A stretch of 43,158 nucleotides of DNA from DASZZZ01 sp036260375 (GCA_036260375.1 DASZZZ010000112.1:1-43158); one strand, 5' to 3'; counted from the stretch's first letter, positions 31,216 through 40,288 are shown. Notes: a model not told the origin generated them from the sequence alone. Numbers and translations are program-made.

Positions 31216-31839
31216 TCAGGCGAGGGTGCCGAAGAGGCGGTCGCCGAAGTCCCCGAGCCCGGGGACGATGTACGCGCTGGCGTTCAGCTCTCGGTCGACC
31301 GCCGCGGTGACGACGTCGACGTCGGGATGCGCCTCTTCCAGCACCGCGACGCCCTCGGGCGCGGACACGACCGACACCATGCGGACCCACGACGCGCCCG
31401 ACGCCTTGACCGAGTCGAGCGCGGCGCGCGCCGAGCCCCCCGTCGCGAGCATCGGGTCGAGGACGAACGTGCGCGCGTCGTCGAGCGGCGGCAGCTTGGC
31501 GTAGTACTCCGACGGCTGGAACGTCGCCTCGTCGCGCTCGAGCCCGAGGTAGCCGACGCGCACCGACGGGAACAGGTCCGCGACCGCGTCGAGCATCCCG
31601 AGTCCGGCGCGCAGGATCGGGACGACCACGATCGGATCCTTCAGGCGGCGGCCCGCGTGGTCCTCGAGCGGCGTCCGGACGCGCGCGTCGGCCGTCGGCA
31701 GGTCGCGCGTCGCCTCGAGCATGAGCACGGTCGTGAGGCGCTTGGTCAACGACCGGAACAGCGGCGGCGGAGTCTCCTCGTCGCGCAGCGCGGTGAGAAG
31801 GTGCTGCGCGAGCGGATGATCGACGACGGTGACGGTCAC
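31216..31839 (-). CDS. upp: Uracil phosphoribosyltransferase
   Basis: This 207-residue type I phosphoribosyltransferase has VVVPILRAGLGMLDAV, the PRPP-loop region (FVLDPMLATGGSARAAL) and the uracil-binding C-terminus AYIVPGLGDFGDRLFGT. It makes UMP from uracil and PRPP in pyrimidine salvage. The GTG at 31839 begins the usual N-terminus (TVTVVDHPLAQHLLT). TATCCT stands 8 nt upstream on the same strand and no ribosome site is visible. Length equals the family norm. Confidence 0.95.
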   Translation of the reverse strand: MTVTVVDHPLAQHLLTALRDEETPPPLFRSLTKRLTTVLMLEATRDLPTADARVRTPLEDHAGRRLKDPIVVVPILRAGLGMLDAVADLFPSVRVGYLGLERDEATFQPSEYYAKLPPLDDARTFVLDPMLATGGSARAALDSVKASGASWVRMVSVVSAPEGVAVLEEAHPDVDVVTAAVDRELNASAYIVPGLGDFGDRLFGTLA

Positions 31840-32020
31840 GGGGCGTGAGGATAGCCGACGGCGCGGCGCCGCGGACGACGCGCCGGACGATCGTCGCGTG
31901 TGCGCGTCGTGTCTCGGTCGAGGACCGGCGGCGCGGCATTTATGGTCACGTGCGTGGACCGCGATCGATCGACGACGGCTCCCGGCCGCGCCGACGCGAG
32001 CCCGTCGCCGGAGCACGCCC

Positions 32021-33529
32021 GTGCCTGAGACGCCCCCGCTCGGCGACTGGGCGACCGACGAGTTCGAGGCGAACGCGGGCGCGGTCGTCGAGCTGATCTC
32101 CGACTACTTCGACGGGATTCGCGACCGCCGCGTCACCACCGCGATCGAGCCGGGCGCGCTGCTCGAGCTCCTCGACGGACCCCTTCCCGAGCACGGCGAG
32201 CCGTTCGAGCGCATCGTCGAGGAGACGCGCGCGAAGGTGCTGCCGCACCTCACGCACTGGAACCATCCTCGCTTCCATGCGTACTTCAGCATCAGCGCGA
32301 GCTTCGCCGGCATCCTGGCCGACATGCTCGTGTCGGCCGTCGACGTCAACGCGATGGTGTGGCGCTCGGCCCCCGCCGCGTCGACGCTCGAGACCGTCGT
32401 CATGCGCTGGATCGCGGAGATGGTCGGCTACGACGCCGGCGCCGACGGCGTGCTCGTCAACGGAGCGTCGCTCGGGACGTTCTACGCGCTGTGCGCGGCG
32501 CGCGACGCGGTCCCCGGCATCGACGTGCGCCGCCGGGGACTCACCGCTCCGGGCACGCCGATGCTGCGCGTGTACGCCTCGGACCAGGCGCACAGCTCGG
32601 TCGACAAGGCCGTGATCGCCCTCGGCGTCGGGCTCGACAACCTCGTCGTGGTCCCGAGCGACGAGCGCTACCGGATGCGCGCCGACGCGCTCGAGGAGCT
32701 CGTGCGGCGCGACGTGGACGCCGGTCTCGTCCCGATGGCCGTCGTCGCCACCGTCGGCACCACGTCCACCGGTGCCGCCGATCCGCTCGACGACGTCGCG
32801 CGCGTGTGCCGCCGTCACGGCGCGTGGCTGCACGTCGACGCCGCGTACGGCGGGTTCTGGAACCTCGTGCCGGAGATCCGCGCCGTAGCCGAAGACCTCG
32901 GGATCGCCGACTCCGTCGTCGTCAACCCGCACAAGTGCCTGTACACGCCGCTCGAGGTGACGTGCCTCTACTCCGCGCGTCGCGGCGCGCTCGCCGACAC
33001 GTTCCGACTCGTTCCCGAGTACCTCCGCACCGACGCGGGAGAGGGCGCGCTCGACTACATGGACTTCACGCTCCAGCTCGGACGCAGCTTCCGCGCCCTC
33101 AAGCTGTGGTGGGTGATCCGCACGTTCGGACGGGCGGGCCTGGTCGCGCGTCTGCGTGAGAGCGTCCGCATCGCGGGCGCGCTGCGCGCCGCGGTCGACG
33201 GCCACCCCGACTTCGAGTGCGTGGGGGAGTCCGCGTACCCGCTCGTGTGCCTTCGGCTGTTCCCGCGCCGGCTGCGCGCGGAGGTCGAGGGCGCGACCGA
33301 GACGCGCCGGGCCGAGATACGCGCCGAGGTCGACGAGCTCAACGCGCGCCTGCTGCGCCGGTTCAACGACGAGGGCCGCGCGTTCGTGTCGCATGCCGTG
33401 GTGCGGGAGGGCTACGTCGTGCGGGTCTCCATCGGCAACATCCGCACCACCGAGGACGACGTCATGGAGTCGTGGGACGCGCTGAGGCGCATCGGCGAGC
33501 GCGTCGCGGCCCCCATCGAGGCGCGCTAG
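32021..33529 (+). CDS. PLP-dependent group II decarboxylase (aromatic-amino-acid decarboxylase-like)
   Basis: This 502-residue fold-type I PLP enzyme has the pyridine-stacking His in YASDQAHSSVDKA, the Asp/Ala pair in HVDAAYGGF, and the Schiff-base Lys305 in NPHKCLYTP. The N-terminal segment LPHLTHWNHPRFHAYF and LVNGASLGTFYALCAARD match aromatic L-amino-acid, tyrosine and tryptophan decarboxylases. It releases CO2 from an amino acid to give an amine; the exact amino acid is not evident. GTG 32021 has GGAG 7 nt upstream. A possible -10 box TATGGT at 31941 would give a 70-nt leader. The B3/B4 gene follows 12 bp later. Confidence 0.9.
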   Translation: MPETPPLGDWATDEFEANAGAVVELISDYFDGIRDRRVTTAIEPGALLELLDGPLPEHGEPFERIVEETRAKVLPHLTHWNHPRFHAYFSISASFAGILADMLVSAVDVNAMVWRSAPAASTLETVVMRWIAEMVGYDAGADGVLVNGASLGTFYALCAARDAVPGIDVRRRGLTAPGTPMLRVYASDQAHSSVDKAVIALGVGLDNLVVVPSDERYRMRADALEELVRRDVDAGLVPMAVVATVGTTSTGAADPLDDVARVCRRHGAWLHVDAAYGGFWNLVPEIRAVAEDLGIADSVVVNPHKCLYTPLEVTCLYSARRGALADTFRLVPEYLRTDAGEGALDYMDFTLQLGRSFRALKLWWVIRTFGRAGLVARLRESVRIAGALRAAVDGHPDFECVGESAYPLVCLRLFPRRLRAEVEGATETRRAEIRAEVDELNARLLRRFNDEGRAFVSHAVVREGYVVRVSIGNIRTTEDDVMESWDALRRIGERVAAPIEAR

Positions 33530-33541
33530 AGGAGGCCGGCC

Positions 33542-34243
33542 GTGCGATTCTGGATCGACGAGGCGATCTTCGAGCGGTTCCCGGGCATGCGCATCGCGGT
33601 CGCGGTGGCGCATGGCGTCGACAACCGTCGCGACGTCGCCGAGATCGACGGCGCGTGGCACGCGCAATGGAAGGACGCGGGCGCGCTCACGTCGCAGTAC
33701 GCCAACGCCCAGTCGCACCCGAACGTCGCCGCGTGGCGAGACAACCTGAAGCGGCTGGGCGTGTCGCCGCGCGACCACCCGAGCTCGATCGAGGCGATGC
33801 TGCGGCGGGCGATGAAGGGCGCCCCGGCGTTCTCCATCAACCCGGTCGTCGACCTGCTCCACACGATCTCGCTGCGCCGGCTCGTGCCCACGGGCGGCTT
33901 CGACCTCGCCGCGGTGTCGGACGTCGCGCTCCGCACGACGCGGCCCGGCGACGTCTTCACCGCGCTCGACGACGACACGCCGGTCGACGTCGAGCCCGGC
34001 GAGGTCGCCTACGCCGACGGGCACGTCGTGCTGACCCGCCACTTCGTGTGGCGGCAGGCGAAGGCCGCGTTGATCGGGCGCGACACGACCGACGTGTTCC
34101 TCGTCTCCGAGGTGCTGCGCGAGGTCGGGGGCGGAGTCGCCGACGAGGTCGCCGGCGCGCTCGCCGACGGCATGCGCCGGCACTTCGGCGTCGACGCGCG
34201 CACGTGGGTCCTCGACGCCGGCGCGCGCGCAGCGGAATGGTAG
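33542..34243 (+). CDS. B3/B4 (PheRS beta-like) domain protein
   Basis: This 233-residue protein is made of the B3/B4 fold found in the editing module of phenylalanyl-tRNA synthetase beta. Typical segments are NLKRLGVSPRDHPSSIEAMLRRAMKG, SINPVVDLLHTISLRRLVPTGGFDLAAV, and GEVAYADGHVVLTRHFVWRQ. Free-standing versions are thought to act on mischarged tRNA or free aminoacyl groups, but most are not characterised. A strong GAGGAGG site precedes the GTG. Coupling with the decarboxylase gene suggests shared expression but does not explain the function. Confidence 0.85.
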   Translation: MRFWIDEAIFERFPGMRIAVAVAHGVDNRRDVAEIDGAWHAQWKDAGALTSQYANAQSHPNVAAWRDNLKRLGVSPRDHPSSIEAMLRRAMKGAPAFSINPVVDLLHTISLRRLVPTGGFDLAAVSDVALRTTRPGDVFTALDDDTPVDVEPGEVAYADGHVVLTRHFVWRQAKAALIGRDTTDVFLVSEVLREVGGGVADEVAGALADGMRRHFGVDARTWVLDAGARAAEW

Positions 34244-34281
34244 CGGCCGGGCGCGCCGCGGTCGACGGACGCTAGACGCGG

Positions 34282-34307
34282 CTGCGGGGCGCCGAGGCGC
34301 CCCGCAG
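34282..34307. terminator. Strong bidirectional terminator-like hairpin
   Basis: Two 12-bp arms, CTGCGGGGCGCC and GGCGCCCCGCAG, are perfectly complementary with only GA between them. The hairpin lies in the 90-bp gap between the convergent B3/B4 and serine protease genes. No U-tract follows, as is common for hairpins in GC-rich actinobacteria. Confidence 0.6.
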
Positions 34308-34333
34308 GCCGAGTCGACGTGCGTCGCGGTGGA

Positions 34334-35410
34334 TCAGGGACAGTCGGCGGCGTCGCAGCGGACGGCGTTCGCCGTCGAGTCGAAGTACGGGCTGTACATG
34401 GCCAGCGGCTGCGTGTTGTAGCCGTAGCTGTTGAGGCCGTTGACGAGGTTCTGAGTGCCGAACCTGAGGATCCACGGGCCGCCGCTCGAGCCGCCCGTCA
34501 TGTCGCACCCGATCCCGATCGTCGCCGGGGCGCCGAAGGAGCCGTCGTCGACCGCGTGCGAGCCCTGGCAGTTGATCATGAGCTGCCCGTTGAACGGCGA
34601 CGCAGCCGGGTAGCCGAACGAGTTCCAGTGCTGCACGCGCGACTGGTTGTACGCGAACCCGAGCTTGCCGGTCTTCGAGTAGAGCGTCTGGCCGTTCGCG
34701 TTCTTGCCGACGCGGATCGCGCCGAGGTCGTAGCGCAGGTCGCCCGACGTGTGCCACGCGCTCGTGGTGAACAGACCCGTCGCGGGGAACTGGCCGAACG
34801 GAGCGCTGCCGTTCTTGTACGCCGGGACGAACACCGCCTGGCTGTCGAAGTGGCCGGCGCCGTCGGACACGCAGTGGCCCGCCGTCCACACGACGACCTT
34901 GGTGCCGGGCGCGTTCTGAACCGCGGAACCCGAGCACACGAAGCTGCCGCCGTTCTGGACGAAGAACAGCTTGCCGACCGCCTTCCACGGATAGACCTTG
35001 TAGTTCGTGAGCACGTTCGTGCGCGTGAACGGGAACGGATACGAGTAGCCCATCGGCGACGGTCCCGCGGGCGACTGCGACGCGGCGACGTCGACCGTCT
35101 CGCCCGGCGGCGCGCTGCCCGCGATCGAGCGCGGCGACCCGGACGGCTGCGACGCCGGGGCGACCGCGTCGGGCGCTCCCGCGCGCGCGAGGGCCGGATA
35201 GGGGCGCGCCGCCTTCATGCGCGCCGGCGTCCAGTACTCGAGCGCGGCGGACGCACGCGTCTTCGGGAGCGTGTGCCCCACTACGGCCCGCTCGCCCGCG
35301 CGCGGCTTCGGCGTGCTTCCGCCGGCCGGCGGCGAATACAGCGTCGCGGCGGCCAGGCACGCGGCTGCGGCGGTGAGCGCGAGCGCTCGGCGCGACTTCC
35401 TCACTGGCAT
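34334..35410 (-). CDS. Secreted trypsin-like serine protease (V8/glutamyl-endopeptidase type)
   Basis: This 358-residue protein has a signal peptide (basic start, then ALALTAAAACLAAATLY) and a long, Ala/Pro-rich propeptide to about residue 140. The chymotrypsin-fold domain carries the full triad: His179 in WTAGHC, Asp228 in YDLGAI, Ser309 in GGSSGGPW. Cys pairs (Cys159/Cys180 and Cys281/Cys302) could form disulfides. It is probably exported as a zymogen. The ATG at 35410 follows GGGAG closely. A conspicuous dyad lies about 80 bp upstream of the start. Confidence 0.9.
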   Translation of the reverse strand: MPVRKSRRALALTAAAACLAAATLYSPPAGGSTPKPRAGERAVVGHTLPKTRASAALEYWTPARMKAARPYPALARAGAPDAVAPASQPSGSPRSIAGSAPPGETVDVAASQSPAGPSPMGYSYPFPFTRTNVLTNYKVYPWKAVGKLFFVQNGGSFVCSGSAVQNAPGTKVVVWTAGHCVSDGAGHFDSQAVFVPAYKNGSAPFGQFPATGLFTTSAWHTSGDLRYDLGAIRVGKNANGQTLYSKTGKLGFAYNQSRVQHWNSFGYPAASPFNGQLMINCQGSHAVDDGSFGAPATIGIGCDMTGGSSGGPWILRFGTQNLVNGLNSYGYNTQPLAMYSPYFDSTANAVRCDAADCP

Positions 35411-35487
35411 CACTCCCGTCTTCCGGGTCCCCCCGCGGGGACCGTCCGGACACTCGCGCTCAAGCAACGCATGTATCCGCCCGTTTA

Positions 35488-35504
35488 CGACATACGTAAT
35501 GTCG
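35488..35504. promoter_or_regulatory. Operator-like inverted repeat upstream of the protease
   Basis: CGACATACGTAATGTCG has perfect 6-bp arms (CGACAT / ATGTCG) around ACGTA. It lies in an AT-richer pocket within the 141-bp gap between DUF2203 and the protease gene, 78 bp from the protease start. The site would suit a dimeric helix-turn-helix regulator. GTAAAC and TACAT sequences beside it could belong to the protease promoter. Confidence 0.5.
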
Positions 35505-35551
35505 GCGGCGCCCGCGCGCGCCTGAAGCGGAGCGAGGACGGCGCTGCGACG

Positions 35552-35920
35552 CTAGAGCGGGCGCCGCCCCGCGAAGCCCGTGTCTCGAGGGTGCCAGTAC
35601 GCGACCTCGGGCTCCCCGAGGCGCCAGCACAGGAACGCGTCGCGACCCTCGACCACGGCGGGGAAGTCGACCAGTCCCGACTCGACGTCGCGCAGCTCCA
35701 CGCCCCACTCCTCGAGACGCCCGAGGAGCTCCGCGACGCGGCTCATCAGCGCCTGCCACGACCGGCGCGTCGACGTGCCGCCGTTGGTCACCGCGGCGCG
35801 CGCGATCGTGGCGCGGACCTCCGCGGCGCGGTCGAACTTGTCGCGCAGCTCGACGAGGGCGGGGGCGAGGTGGGGCAGGAGCGCGTTGGCCTCGTCGACG
35901 GTGTAGGTCATGGCCGCCAT
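35552..35920 (-). CDS. DUF2203-family protein
   Basis: This 122-residue protein has the DUF2203 pattern: YTVDEANALLPHLAPALVELRDKF at the start, a helical middle, and GVELRDVESGLVDFPAV then CWRLGEPEVAYWHPRDTGFAGR at the end. No biochemical role is established for this family. Its ATG overlaps the TGA of the metallophosphoesterase gene (ATGA), so it is made from the same transcript. A second ATG at 35911 gives the more typical N-terminus and is equally possible. Confidence 0.87.
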   Translation of the reverse strand: MAAMTYTVDEANALLPHLAPALVELRDKFDRAAEVRATIARAAVTNGGTSTRRSWQALMSRVAELLGRLEEWGVELRDVESGLVDFPAVVEGRDAFLCWRLGEPEVAYWHPRDTGFAGRRPL

Positions 35921-36606
35921 CACGCGGGCGCGACGTTGACCTCGGTCCACGCCCCGATCGCCCCGCCCGCGTCGCGTCCCGCGGCGAGCACCGCGGCCCG
36001 GTCGTACGGGACGCGCCGGTGGCGCAGCGTCCAGTCGGGCCCCTGCTGGTCGACGAGCAGGTAGCACGCGTCGAGGCCGTCGCGCGGCGCGCCCACCGAG
36101 CCGGAGTTGCACACGATCGTCCCGTCGGCGAGCCGCCGCACGAACGCGCGGTGGACGTGGCCGTACACGACGACCGCGGCGCCGCCCTCGTACGGCGCGA
36201 ACTCCGACGACGGCGCGTCCGGCTCCGGCGCCGTGAACGGTGACAGGGGCGTCCCGTGCACGAGCAGCAGCGAGCCGCGCCCCGAGTGGCCGAGCGGGAG
36301 CCCGAGGAGCCAGCGCCGGTCGTCCTCAGACAGGGCGGCCTCGGTCGCGAACGCCTCGATCTCGTCGCGGCCCTCGGGCGAGTCGACCGTCTGGGGATCG
36401 CCCGTCACCCACACGTCGGTGTTGCCGCGCACGGTGTCCCAGCGCGCCGCGCGCACGCGCGCGACGCATTCCGACGGCCACGGCCCCCCGAACGCGACGT
36501 CGCCCCCGCACCACACCTCGTCGACGGACTGCTGCTCGAGGTCGGCGAGCACGGCGTCGAGCGCGACGAGGTTGCCGTGGATGTCCGAGACGACCGCGAT
36601 CCTCAC
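35920..36606 (-). CDS. Metallophosphoesterase, YfcE/MJ0936-like
   Basis: This 228-residue calcineurin-type phosphoesterase has all metal-binding motifs: SDIHGN, GGDVAFGG, RGNTD, LLVHGTP and GHVHRAF. It should hydrolyse phosphodiesters or phosphomonoesters using two metal ions; the substrate is unknown. The GTG start has a strong GGAAGGAGG site 4 nt upstream and a -10-like TAGGAT about 43 nt upstream. It is divergent from pdtaS and coupled to DUF2203. Confidence 0.92.
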   Translation of the reverse strand: MRIAVVSDIHGNLVALDAVLADLEQQSVDEVWCGGDVAFGGPWPSECVARVRAARWDTVRGNTDVWVTGDPQTVDSPEGRDEIEAFATEAALSEDDRRWLLGLPLGHSGRGSLLLVHGTPLSPFTAPEPDAPSSEFAPYEGGAAVVVYGHVHRAFVRRLADGTIVCNSGSVGAPRDGLDACYLLVDQQGPDWTLRHRRVPYDRAAVLAAGRDAGGAIGAWTEVNVAPA

Positions 36607-36697
36607 CGTGCCTCCTTCCGGCCGCGCCGTCGCGGCTCTCGCGCCGCGATCCTAGTGGCCGCCCGGCGGGCCGCGACCGCGGTCTTACGATGGCGCG
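36607..36697. promoter_or_regulatory. Divergent promoters of the phosphoesterase and pdtaS genes
   Basis: On the minus strand TAGGAT (36649-36654) would start a leader of about 36 nt that carries the GGAAGGAGG site of the phosphoesterase. On the plus strand TACGAT (36686-36691) ends exactly 6 nt before the pdtaS ATG, a leaderless arrangement with no ribosome site. The region thus shows both start styles side by side. Confidence 0.5.
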
Positions 36698-38116
36698 ATG
36701 GCGACGCTCGCCGAGCGCATACGCGCGACCTCGGACCTCTCCGACGCGCAGGCCGAGCATCTGCGCGCGCTCGCGTCGTCGTGGCAGGTGCTCGCCGACC
36801 TGTCGTTCTCGGACCTCCTGATGTACGTGCGCGTGCCGTCTCCCGGCGAGGAGTTCGTCGTGTGCGCGCAGCTGCGCCCGTTCACGTCGCAGACGCTCTA
36901 CCCACAGGACATGGTCGGAACGCGCGTGACGCAGCCCGAGCAGCCGATCGTCGAGCGCGCGTTTCGAGAGGGACGCATCTGGGCCCAGGACGAGCCCGTG
37001 CTCGTCGACGGGATCCCGATCCGGATCGACGCGGTGCCAGTCCGCCGGCGCGGCGAGGTGATCGCCGTGGTTACGAAGGAGGGCAGCCCGGCGACGTCGC
37101 GCCGGCCCGGACGGCTGGAGGAGGTCTACCTCGCCGCCGCCGACCGCGTGTCGGCGATGATCTGCGACGGGACGTTCCCGTTCCGGGACGTCAGCGGAGA
37201 GTGGCCGCGCGTCGGCGACGGCCTGTTCGTGCTCGACGCCCACGGGCGCATCGAGTGGGCGTCGCCCAACGCGGTGTCGTCGCTGCGGCGTCTCGGCGTC
37301 GAGGACAACGCGCTCGGCCGCTCGCCCGACGACCTCGGGCTCGGCCCGACGCCGGTGCGCGACGCGCTCGCCGCGTGCGAGCTGCGCGACGGCGAGCTCG
37401 CGCGCGGCGAGAGCTACGTGCGACTGCGCGTCGTGCCGCTCGTCGACGGGGGCCGGGCGACCGGCGCGCTCGTGCTCGCGCGCGACGTGAGCGAGCTGCG
37501 CCAGAAGGAGCGCGTCATCTCGGTGAAGGACGCGACGATCCGCGAGATCCACCATCGCGTGAAGAACAACCTCCAGACGATCGCCAGCCTGCTGCGGCTC
37601 CAGGGGCGCAGGCTCGAGTCGGACGAGGCGCGCGCCGCGCTGCGCGAGAGCGAGCTGCGGATCGGCTCGATCGCGCTGGTGCACGAGACGTTGTCCGGCG
37701 AGGCGTCGGACGCCGGCGATTTCGGCGACGTCGCGCGCCGCATCGCGCGCATGGTGTCGGACGGCCTCCTGTTCCCCGAGCGCGGCATCGAGCTCGACGT
37801 CACCGGGTCGACGGGGCCTATCGGCGCCGACGTCGCGACGCCGCTCGCCGTCAGCGTCACGGAGCTGATGCAGAACGCGATCGAGCACGCGTTTCCGTGC
37901 GGGCGTCCGGGGCGCGTCACGGTGTCGCTCGCGCGCTCCGGCGACGAGATCCGCGTCGTCGTGCGTGACGACGGCGTGGGCATCGACGGCGCGGCCCCCG
38001 GAGGACGCCTCGGCCTCCACATCGTGCGCACGCTCACCGCCGAGCTCGGCGGGTCGTTCGACGTCGCGTCGGACGGCGGCACGCGGGCCGAGATCCGCGT
38101 CCCCGCGCGCCGCTAG
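36698..38116 (+). CDS. pdtaS: Sensor histidine kinase, PdtaS-like
   Basis: This 472-residue soluble kinase has no membrane segment. Residues 1-150 form the GAF-like H_kinase_N sensor (PGEEFVVCAQLRPFTSQTLY), and about 170-270 form a PAS domain. The HisKA_2 box is REIHHRVKNNLQTIASLLRLQ with the phosphorylated His at 285/286. The HATPase domain has MQNAIEHAF, VVRDDGVGI and GLHIVRTL. PdtaS phosphorylates PdtaR, an ANTAR RNA-binding regulator acting by antitermination in actinobacteria. No pdtaR is present in the window, so the pair is split or lies beyond it. The PdtaS and PBP stop codons directly abut (CTAGCTAG). Confidence 0.92.
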   Translation: MATLAERIRATSDLSDAQAEHLRALASSWQVLADLSFSDLLMYVRVPSPGEEFVVCAQLRPFTSQTLYPQDMVGTRVTQPEQPIVERAFREGRIWAQDEPVLVDGIPIRIDAVPVRRRGEVIAVVTKEGSPATSRRPGRLEEVYLAAADRVSAMICDGTFPFRDVSGEWPRVGDGLFVLDAHGRIEWASPNAVSSLRRLGVEDNALGRSPDDLGLGPTPVRDALAACELRDGELARGESYVRLRVVPLVDGGRATGALVLARDVSELRQKERVISVKDATIREIHHRVKNNLQTIASLLRLQGRRLESDEARAALRESELRIGSIALVHETLSGEASDAGDFGDVARRIARMVSDGLLFPERGIELDVTGSTGPIGADVATPLAVSVTELMQNAIEHAFPCGRPGRVTVSLARSGDEIRVVVRDDGVGIDGAAPGGRLGLHIVRTLTAELGGSFDVASDGGTRAEIRVPARR

Positions 38117-40285
38117 CTAGTCGCGCCCGCCCCCGTCCGCGCCGTCGGCGTCCCCGTGGTCGTTCCCGTCGCCGCGGGCGTCGTCGTCCGGCGACGGCGA
38201 CGGCGTCGCGTCGGGCGACGGCCTCTCGGACGGTCTCGGCGACGGCTCGTCGGACGGCGTCGGGCTCGGCGTCGGCGTCGGGACCGGCGTCGGCTCGGGC
38301 GGAGGCGGCTCCGGGCAGCGCTCGAGCGGCACGAGCTGGCGCAGCATCACGCGCGTCCGGCCGGGGCACCACGGCGCCGCCAGAAGACCCGTGTCGGGGT
38401 CGATCTCGACGCGCACGAGCTCGCTGCGCGGGACCTCGAAGTCGCGCACGGGCTCGCCGTCTAGCGCGGCGAGCATGAACCGGCGCCATATCTGCGCGGG
38501 GAACGTGCCTCCCGCGACGCTGATGCCGCGCACCGACGTCATAGGGATGCGGCCCTCGGGGTAGCCGACCCACACCGCGGCGACGAGCTGCGGCGTGTAG
38601 CCGACGAACCACGCGTCGGCGTAGTCGTTCGTCGTCCCGGTCTTGCCCGCGGCGGGGCGGCCGATCGCCGCCGCGGCCCCCGTCCCGCGCTCGATGACCT
38701 CGATGAGGGCCTGCGTGAGGAGGTACGCGTTGCCCGGCGACATCGCCACGTCGACGCGCTCCTGCTCCGGCGTGACGACGCCGACGCCGGGTATCTCGAC
38801 GCGCCGCAGGGTGGTCGGCTCGATCGCCGTGCCGCCGTTGGCGATCGTGGCGTACGCCGTCGCCATGTCGAGCACGCTGACGTCGCCGGCGCCGAGTGCG
38901 AGCGCCGGGACGCGCGGCAGGCGCGCGCGGACGCCCATCAGACGCGCCTGGGTCGCGATGCGGTCGACGCCGAGCTCCAGCGCAAGGCGCGCGAACACGG
39001 GGTTGACCGACGCGACGAGCGCCTCGTCGACGCGCATGCGCCCCGTCGCCGCGCCCTCGACCGAGCTCGTGACCGGCCACGTGTGCCCGTCGCCGAGCGT
39101 CACGGTGAGGGGGCCGGCGTCGTAGGTCGTGTCGAGCCCGATCCCGGACTCGAGCGCGGTCGCGGCGACGATCGGCTTGAACGACGATCCCGCCTGGCGC
39201 CCGGAGCCGCCGCCGGCGGCGCCGAGCGCGAGGTTGACCTGCGACGCGCTCCAGTCGCGCCCTCCGACCATCGCGACGATCTCCCCGGTGCGCGGGCGCA
39301 GCGCGACGAGCGCCGCGGCGGGGTCGTCCCGGCGGCCGAGCGTCGCCGCGACGGCGCGCTCGGCGGCGCGCTGCGCGCGCGGGTCGAGCGTCGTCGTCAC
39401 GCGCAGCCCGCCGCGCCACAGCGCGCGGGCGCGGTCCGCCTCGGTGGGCCCGAGGCGCTCGTCGCCGAGGACCTCGCGCTTGACGGCCTCGACGAAGTAC
39501 GGCTGGCGCGTCGCCACACGCGGCGGCCGGCGGACGACGCCGAGCGGGGCCCGGCGCGCCGCCGCGGCGGCCGCGCGCGACACGAGGCGCAGCTCGGCCA
39601 TGCGGCCGAGCACGTAGTCGCGCCGCAGGCGCGCGCGGCGCGGATGGTCGCGCGGGTCGTACAGCGCGGGGGCCTTGACGAGCGCGGCGAGCAGCGCCGC
39701 CTCCGGCAGCGACAGCGTCCGGTAGCCGTGTCCGAAGTAGACCTCGGCGGCGGCCTTGACGCCGTACGCGCCCTCGCCGAAGTAGACGGTGTTGAGGTAG
39801 CGCTCGAGGATCTCGCGCTTGGGGTAGCGGCGCTCGACCTCGAGCGCGAGGCGCAGCTCGCGCAACTTGCGCTCGATCGTGCGCGACGGGCGCCGGAAGA
39901 ACGTGTTCTTGACGTACTGCTGCGTGATCGTGCTCCCGCCCTCGACGACCTCGCCCTCGTGGAGGTTGCGCAGCGCGGCGCGCACGATGGCGCGGCCGTC
40001 GAACCCCGGATGGTCGAAGAAGCGAGCGTCCTCGGCCGCGAGCACCGCGTCGACGACCGTTTGCGGCATGCGCCGCAGCGACGCGAGCGAGCGGTTCTCG
40101 CGATACAGGCGCGCCAGCACCGTCCCGTCCGACGCGGTGATCGTCGATCGGAGCGCGAGCGGCCGCTCGGCGTCGAGGTCGACGGGCCGGAGGCTGCAGG
40201 CGCTCGCCACGAGCGCGAGCGCGGCGACGAGCGCGGCCCCCCGGCCACGCGTCCCCCGAGCTCGCCCGCCCCCGACGCGGGGCAC
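38117..40285 (-). CDS. Class A penicillin-binding protein (bifunctional PBP1)
   Basis: This 722-residue protein begins at GTG with an N-terminal hydrophobic anchor (about 17-30, ending in Cys30; the lipobox is poor). GT51 transglycosylase: Glu85 in AAEDARFFDH, GGSTITQQYVKN, ERKLRELRLALEVE and KREILERYLNTVYFG. Transpeptidase: Ser367-x-x-Lys370 (GSSFKPI), SVN, and Lys548-Thr-Gly (GKTGTTNDYADAWFVGY). The last 75 residues are Pro/Ser/Thr/Asp-rich and disordered. It polymerises and crosslinks peptidoglycan at the membrane. It starts 3 bp after the sigma-factor stop and is the last gene of the ku-rsbW-sigF unit, so it may be under stress-sigma control. Confidence 0.93.
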   Translation of the reverse strand: MPRVGGGRARGTRGRGAALVAALALVASACSLRPVDLDAERPLALRSTITASDGTVLARLYRENRSLASLRRMPQTVVDAVLAAEDARFFDHPGFDGRAIVRAALRNLHEGEVVEGGSTITQQYVKNTFFRRPSRTIERKLRELRLALEVERRYPKREILERYLNTVYFGEGAYGVKAAAEVYFGHGYRTLSLPEAALLAALVKAPALYDPRDHPRRARLRRDYVLGRMAELRLVSRAAAAAARRAPLGVVRRPPRVATRQPYFVEAVKREVLGDERLGPTEADRARALWRGGLRVTTTLDPRAQRAAERAVAATLGRRDDPAAALVALRPRTGEIVAMVGGRDWSASQVNLALGAAGGGSGRQAGSSFKPIVAATALESGIGLDTTYDAGPLTVTLGDGHTWPVTSSVEGAATGRMRVDEALVASVNPVFARLALELGVDRIATQARLMGVRARLPRVPALALGAGDVSVLDMATAYATIANGGTAIEPTTLRRVEIPGVGVVTPEQERVDVAMSPGNAYLLTQALIEVIERGTGAAAAIGRPAAGKTGTTNDYADAWFVGYTPQLVAAVWVGYPEGRIPMTSVRGISVAGGTFPAQIWRRFMLAALDGEPVRDFEVPRSELVRVEIDPDTGLLAAPWCPGRTRVMLRQLVPLERCPEPPPPEPTPVPTPTPSPTPSDEPSPRPSERPSPDATPSPSPDDDARGDGNDHGDADGADGGGRD

Positions 40286-40288
40286 GGC

